Source: Paramacrobiotus richtersi (lineage: Eukaryota > Tardigrada > Eutardigrada > Parachela > Macrobiotidae). Taken from it: a stretch of DNA of 20,230 nt. The stretch spans positions 1 through 20,230 of the forward strand of contig JAQGAU010001255.1 in NCBI GenBank assembly GCA_034698045.1, in the 5' to 3' direction. The notes under the pieces are model-generated. The model searched no databases and was not told the origin of the DNA. It saw nothing but the letters and a program-made list of their open reading frames with translations. Each line of letters starts with the position of its first letter. Within the stretch, counting starts at the first letter, position 1. This document shows positions 17,760-20,230 of this stretch, piece by piece. The position numbers and the translations under genes are program-made.

Positions 17760-19139
17760 ATGACGGCTGAGGAAGTGAACTCTACTGACGCCCCGATTAA
17801 CGGCGTGCGCTCCGCCATGCTTAGTACAATGTTTGTCCAGATGGGCGTGAGTTTCACGGCGGGCATCCTTATCCATGTTTTAACCGGCACACTGATGAAT
17901 ACACGTAAGCGCTGCAAACGGTCTTATTTGGGGTCGCTGTAGGCACGAAATTTTTATCGGTTAGTCGGTTTAGTGAAGATACCGTGTGCTAGTACTTCTG
18001 TTGATAGCGGTCCGATAACTTACGATTTGTATATATTCAGAACCGTTAACTGTACCACCGGACTTCTGTTGTCCGGTCAGATGCTGTACTCGCTCACGAT
18101 TGTTACTAGGAGGAGGTCAACAACTAGACACTATGACTTGACGGTTCAAATATATGGAGCGCGAGGCCCGTCAAAATGGTACAACTGTTTAAAGATCGCT
18201 GTTTCGCTAAAGTTCTGGGTGAATTGTTTAACGAAAGCCTTTAAAGAGTTGTTTCCATTTTGACGGGCCTCGCGCGCCATACAAATAACTAGACACTCCC
18301 TGGTACTCAGACCTGAGTAGACGCGATCAGCGTTCTCTCTTTCCGAAATTCACATTCCGTAAGGACAGCAATTTGAACTCACGCAGCACTTGAAAACTCG
18401 TAAACATTACGACGATAGATAAGAAAGAAGACATCCGAGAACACCGCGACAAACAGGTCTGGAGTTGTTGGAGAGTAAACTTAAAGTGTCTAATTGTTTG
18501 CCTCCAGCCTTGTAGGATATTTTAACCTTTGACACTGTCACCTTGGCCTGTTTTATCGGAAGGAAATGTGACTGAAGCGTTGTAGAACTATACGGTCTCT
18601 TACGTGGCCCGGAACGAACGCGAAGCGAGAAGCTTTCTTGTAACTATGACTGACTATCCGTTGTCTTTATAGAGGATGTAGTGACCTATGGCATGTGGGC
18701 CTTGGGCGTTTTCATGTACTTAAACGGCGCCAACTACCTCTTCTGGGTGCGGAGACTGCATGCTACCCTACTCAGCCCGCTCCCGTCCCGCATCTACCTC
18801 AACGACCTTCAGCACTTTCTTACGGCCTACGCGACCCTCAAAACACTGACACTGCACTGCTTCCGCCGCTACAACCACTTCTGCTGCAAGGGACCGGCTA
18901 TGTTTGTTTTTGCCTTGAGCATGATGGAAGTGATCATCTCCATCGCCATGAAGCAACTGGTTGCGCTCCAGTGGCCCATTATCCTGGGACTGCTGGGTTT
19001 TCTGCCCTTGCTGGCCTGTTTTATCTATAACTGCATTGTGCTGCGGACGTATGAGAAGAGGTTGGAGGAGATGGGGACAGTTTGGGCAATCGACTGCCTG
19101 GTACGGGTGGAAGAAAGTGTGCTGATTTATGGGAAATGA
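17760..19139 (+). CDS. Copy 9: four-TM family protein, tail cut short
   Basis: Exons 17760-17904 and 18673-19139 with a 768-nt phase-1 intron (ACAC|GTAAGC … TCTTTATAG|AGGAT) encode 203 residues. It starts MTAEEVNSTDAPINGVRSAM and follows copy 7 through TM1 (ILTGTL-like VLTGTLMNT), TM2 (TYGMWALGVFMYL), the loop (RRLHATLLSPLPSRIYLNDLQHFL, CFRRYNHFCC), TM3 and TM4 (QWPIILGLLGFLPLLACFIYN). In the tail, after CLVRVE, there are four extra bases relative to copy 7, and the frame ends at TGA (19137-19139) after LIYGK. The membrane core is whole, so a protein without the last 35 or so residues is plausible. The intron contains the MITE at 18153-18281. Either a functional short-tail form or an early pseudogene. 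Confidence 0.8.
18153..18281. mobile_element. MITE-like foldback element in copy 9 intron
   Basis: A 129-bp unit has terminal inverted repeats of about 43 nt. The outer 27 differ at one position: TATGG[A/C]GCGCGAGGCCC then GTCAAAATGG. The match continues with gaps through ACAACT-TTTAAAG, and the middle also pairs partly, so most of the element can fold back on itself. It is flanked by direct repeats CAAATA at 18147-18152 and 18282-18287, a likely 6-bp target duplication. There is no coding capacity, so it would depend on a transposase elsewhere; the superfamily is not assigned. Near-identical arms suggest a young insertion. The copy 7 intron, otherwise related, lacks it. Confidence 0.82.
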
Positions 19140-19332
19140 GGCGGTGCGGTTTGAGTGATGCCTGGCGTGCTGAACATTACTGCGCCTGCTCCTCTCCAGA
19201 CATGGGACACAGTTTTGCTGGATGAACTAAACCCTTAAGCGATTGCTGCAGCACAAAACATAGATTAGTATATATATCGCAGTGGTGAAAATCTATTCAT
19301 CTTCATTGTGCTTTTTGTTCTATGTAAATAAA
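19140..19332 (+). other. Former tail codons and poly(A) signal of copy 9
   Basis: 19140-19235 still aligns with the coding tail of copy 7 (CTGCCTGGCGTG, CCTGCTCCTCTCCA, TTTTGCTGGAT) but lies after the stop and has a further one-base difference. AATAAA at 19327-19332 is the probable poly(A) signal, 188 nt after the stop. Confidence 0.65.
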
Positions 19333-19911
19333 TAAGCTATTATAGCGTAAAAAATGATCTTCCTGTATGTCGTACATTTACTGATACGTGTTTACCTGTT
19401 CTCTCTACTTCCCTTAACTTTATCTAGCCTTGATCTTGATAGCCGCTCACACATGCATTAGCATGGCCGCTTACCGGCCTTGCCAGATCGGAAAATGTTC
19501 CGCATCTCATTCTTCGAGCGAGCTAGCTGATAAATGTTTCCTCTTTCTTACGAACGACTTTCCCATTGTAATCTTGAATAAACTTGATGAGTGTGACCTT
19601 CGTCTGTGTTTCCGAATTCTCCTGCATAAGCCACGTAACCTTGTGAACCACCATAACAGCCGATAGCATCCTGGTGCGCCGTAAGGCAACCCAGTTTGAG
19701 AGGATCTCATTCCTTGTTGTACTATGCAAACGAGAAAGCCTCTTTCTGCATTTGCTCTAGCATTGCAATTTGTTGAATCAAGTAATGAAAGGTCGCATTA
19801 TGTGAATTTATTTTCCGGTTACAGCTTTGTTGTCTTGTTGAACACACTGTCTGTCTTCTCACCAATAATTTAACATCATTCAGAAAATTCAGCCCGGTAA
19901 TGTGCAAGTAA
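19333..19911. other. Spacer after copy 9, no gene seen
   Basis: Small ORFs on both strands (for example minus-strand ones at 19507-19729) have no family likeness or splice signals. Nothing further is supported. Confidence 0.4.
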
Positions 19912-20040
19912 CTTTTTGGCAACAGTCGCTCTGCGCGCGGACCCGTAGTGATTTATAGATATGGGGCCATGCAGTGTGCTGTATAGCAGCGTATTCCACT
20001 CTTTCGCTTAGGTCGTTCAGGGTGGCTGAAACTTGTCGTA
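19912..20040 (+). repeat. Copy of the post-copy 7 segment
   Basis: Matches 13555-13650 (see there), with about 30 extra bases in the middle. The remaining 20041-20230 shows no exon; any next gene lies outside the window. Confidence 0.55.
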
Positions 20041-20230
20041 GTTAAGGCCCCAAGCCGGGATGTAGACAGTGGTTTTGGTGGGTTCCGAATTCCCAATATT
20101 TCTCTACACCTGCGCACGTGATAATTGTCAGGTTATGTGGATCCGGTATAGAGATGGTTGCTCTATTGTATTGTGAGTGTTCTCTCTACCCCTTTCACCC
20201 AACGGCTGCAAAAAAACAGGTGCATTGTTC

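Noticed and set aside
1-20230. Search for retroelement, virus-like or CRISPR structures and tRNA/rRNA genes
   Set aside because: No polymerase, integrase or capsid motifs, long terminal repeats, regularly spaced repeats or RNA-gene signatures were seen by eye.

Overview
The window looks like nuclear DNA from an invertebrate animal. Coding exons are short, introns have canonical GTAAG/GTGAG donors and pyrimidine-AG acceptors, and AATAAA poly(A) signals follow several stop codons. There are no bacterial-type operons, tRNAs, rRNAs or CRISPR arrays. The species cannot be read from the sequence.

The whole 20 kb is a one-strand (+) tandem array of one gene family that I do not recognise. Each complete copy has two coding exons joined by a phase-1 intron. 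Exon 1 (136-241 nt) encodes a short N-terminus (typically MT-E-VN…VRSAM) and transmembrane segment (TM) 1. Exon 2 (467-713 nt) encodes TM2, a roughly 45-residue basic loop (LRATQ…RTDLDAILQFD…FRRYNYSCC), TM3, TM4 and a charged tail usually ending QTLD-IL-NN. By the positive-inside rule both ends and the long loop should be cytoplasmic.

Layout: copy 1 (535-~1491, decayed); copy 2 (1863-2895, intact); copy 3 (3814-5009, intact); copy 4 (6145-7432, intact and enlarged at both ends); copy 5 (8018-8962, open, lacks the last tail residues); copy 6 (10139-11178, one in-frame TGA); copy 7 (11937-13268, intact); copy 8 (14415-15311, net +1 frameshift in exon 2); a deleted exon-2 scrap (17024-17115); copy 9 (17760-19139, open, tail cut short). 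Copies 1, 2, 3, 5, 6 and the scrap form one subgroup and copies 7 and 9 another; copies 4 and 8 are divergent.

The spacers are also repeated. Blocks upstream of copies 4, 7 and 9 match, as do leaders of copies 5 and 6, leaders of copies 1 and 2, the 3' flanks of copies 3 and 5, and segments after copies 7 and 9. This is the pattern expected of growth by unequal exchange, followed by birth-and-death decay. A 129-bp MITE-like foldback element with a 6-bp target duplication sits in the copy 9 intron. The repeated segment after copy 9 suggests the array continues past the right edge.

No function is assigned. The best statement is a lineage-restricted, expanding family of small four-pass membrane proteins whose membrane core is conserved and whose tail is repeatedly altered.
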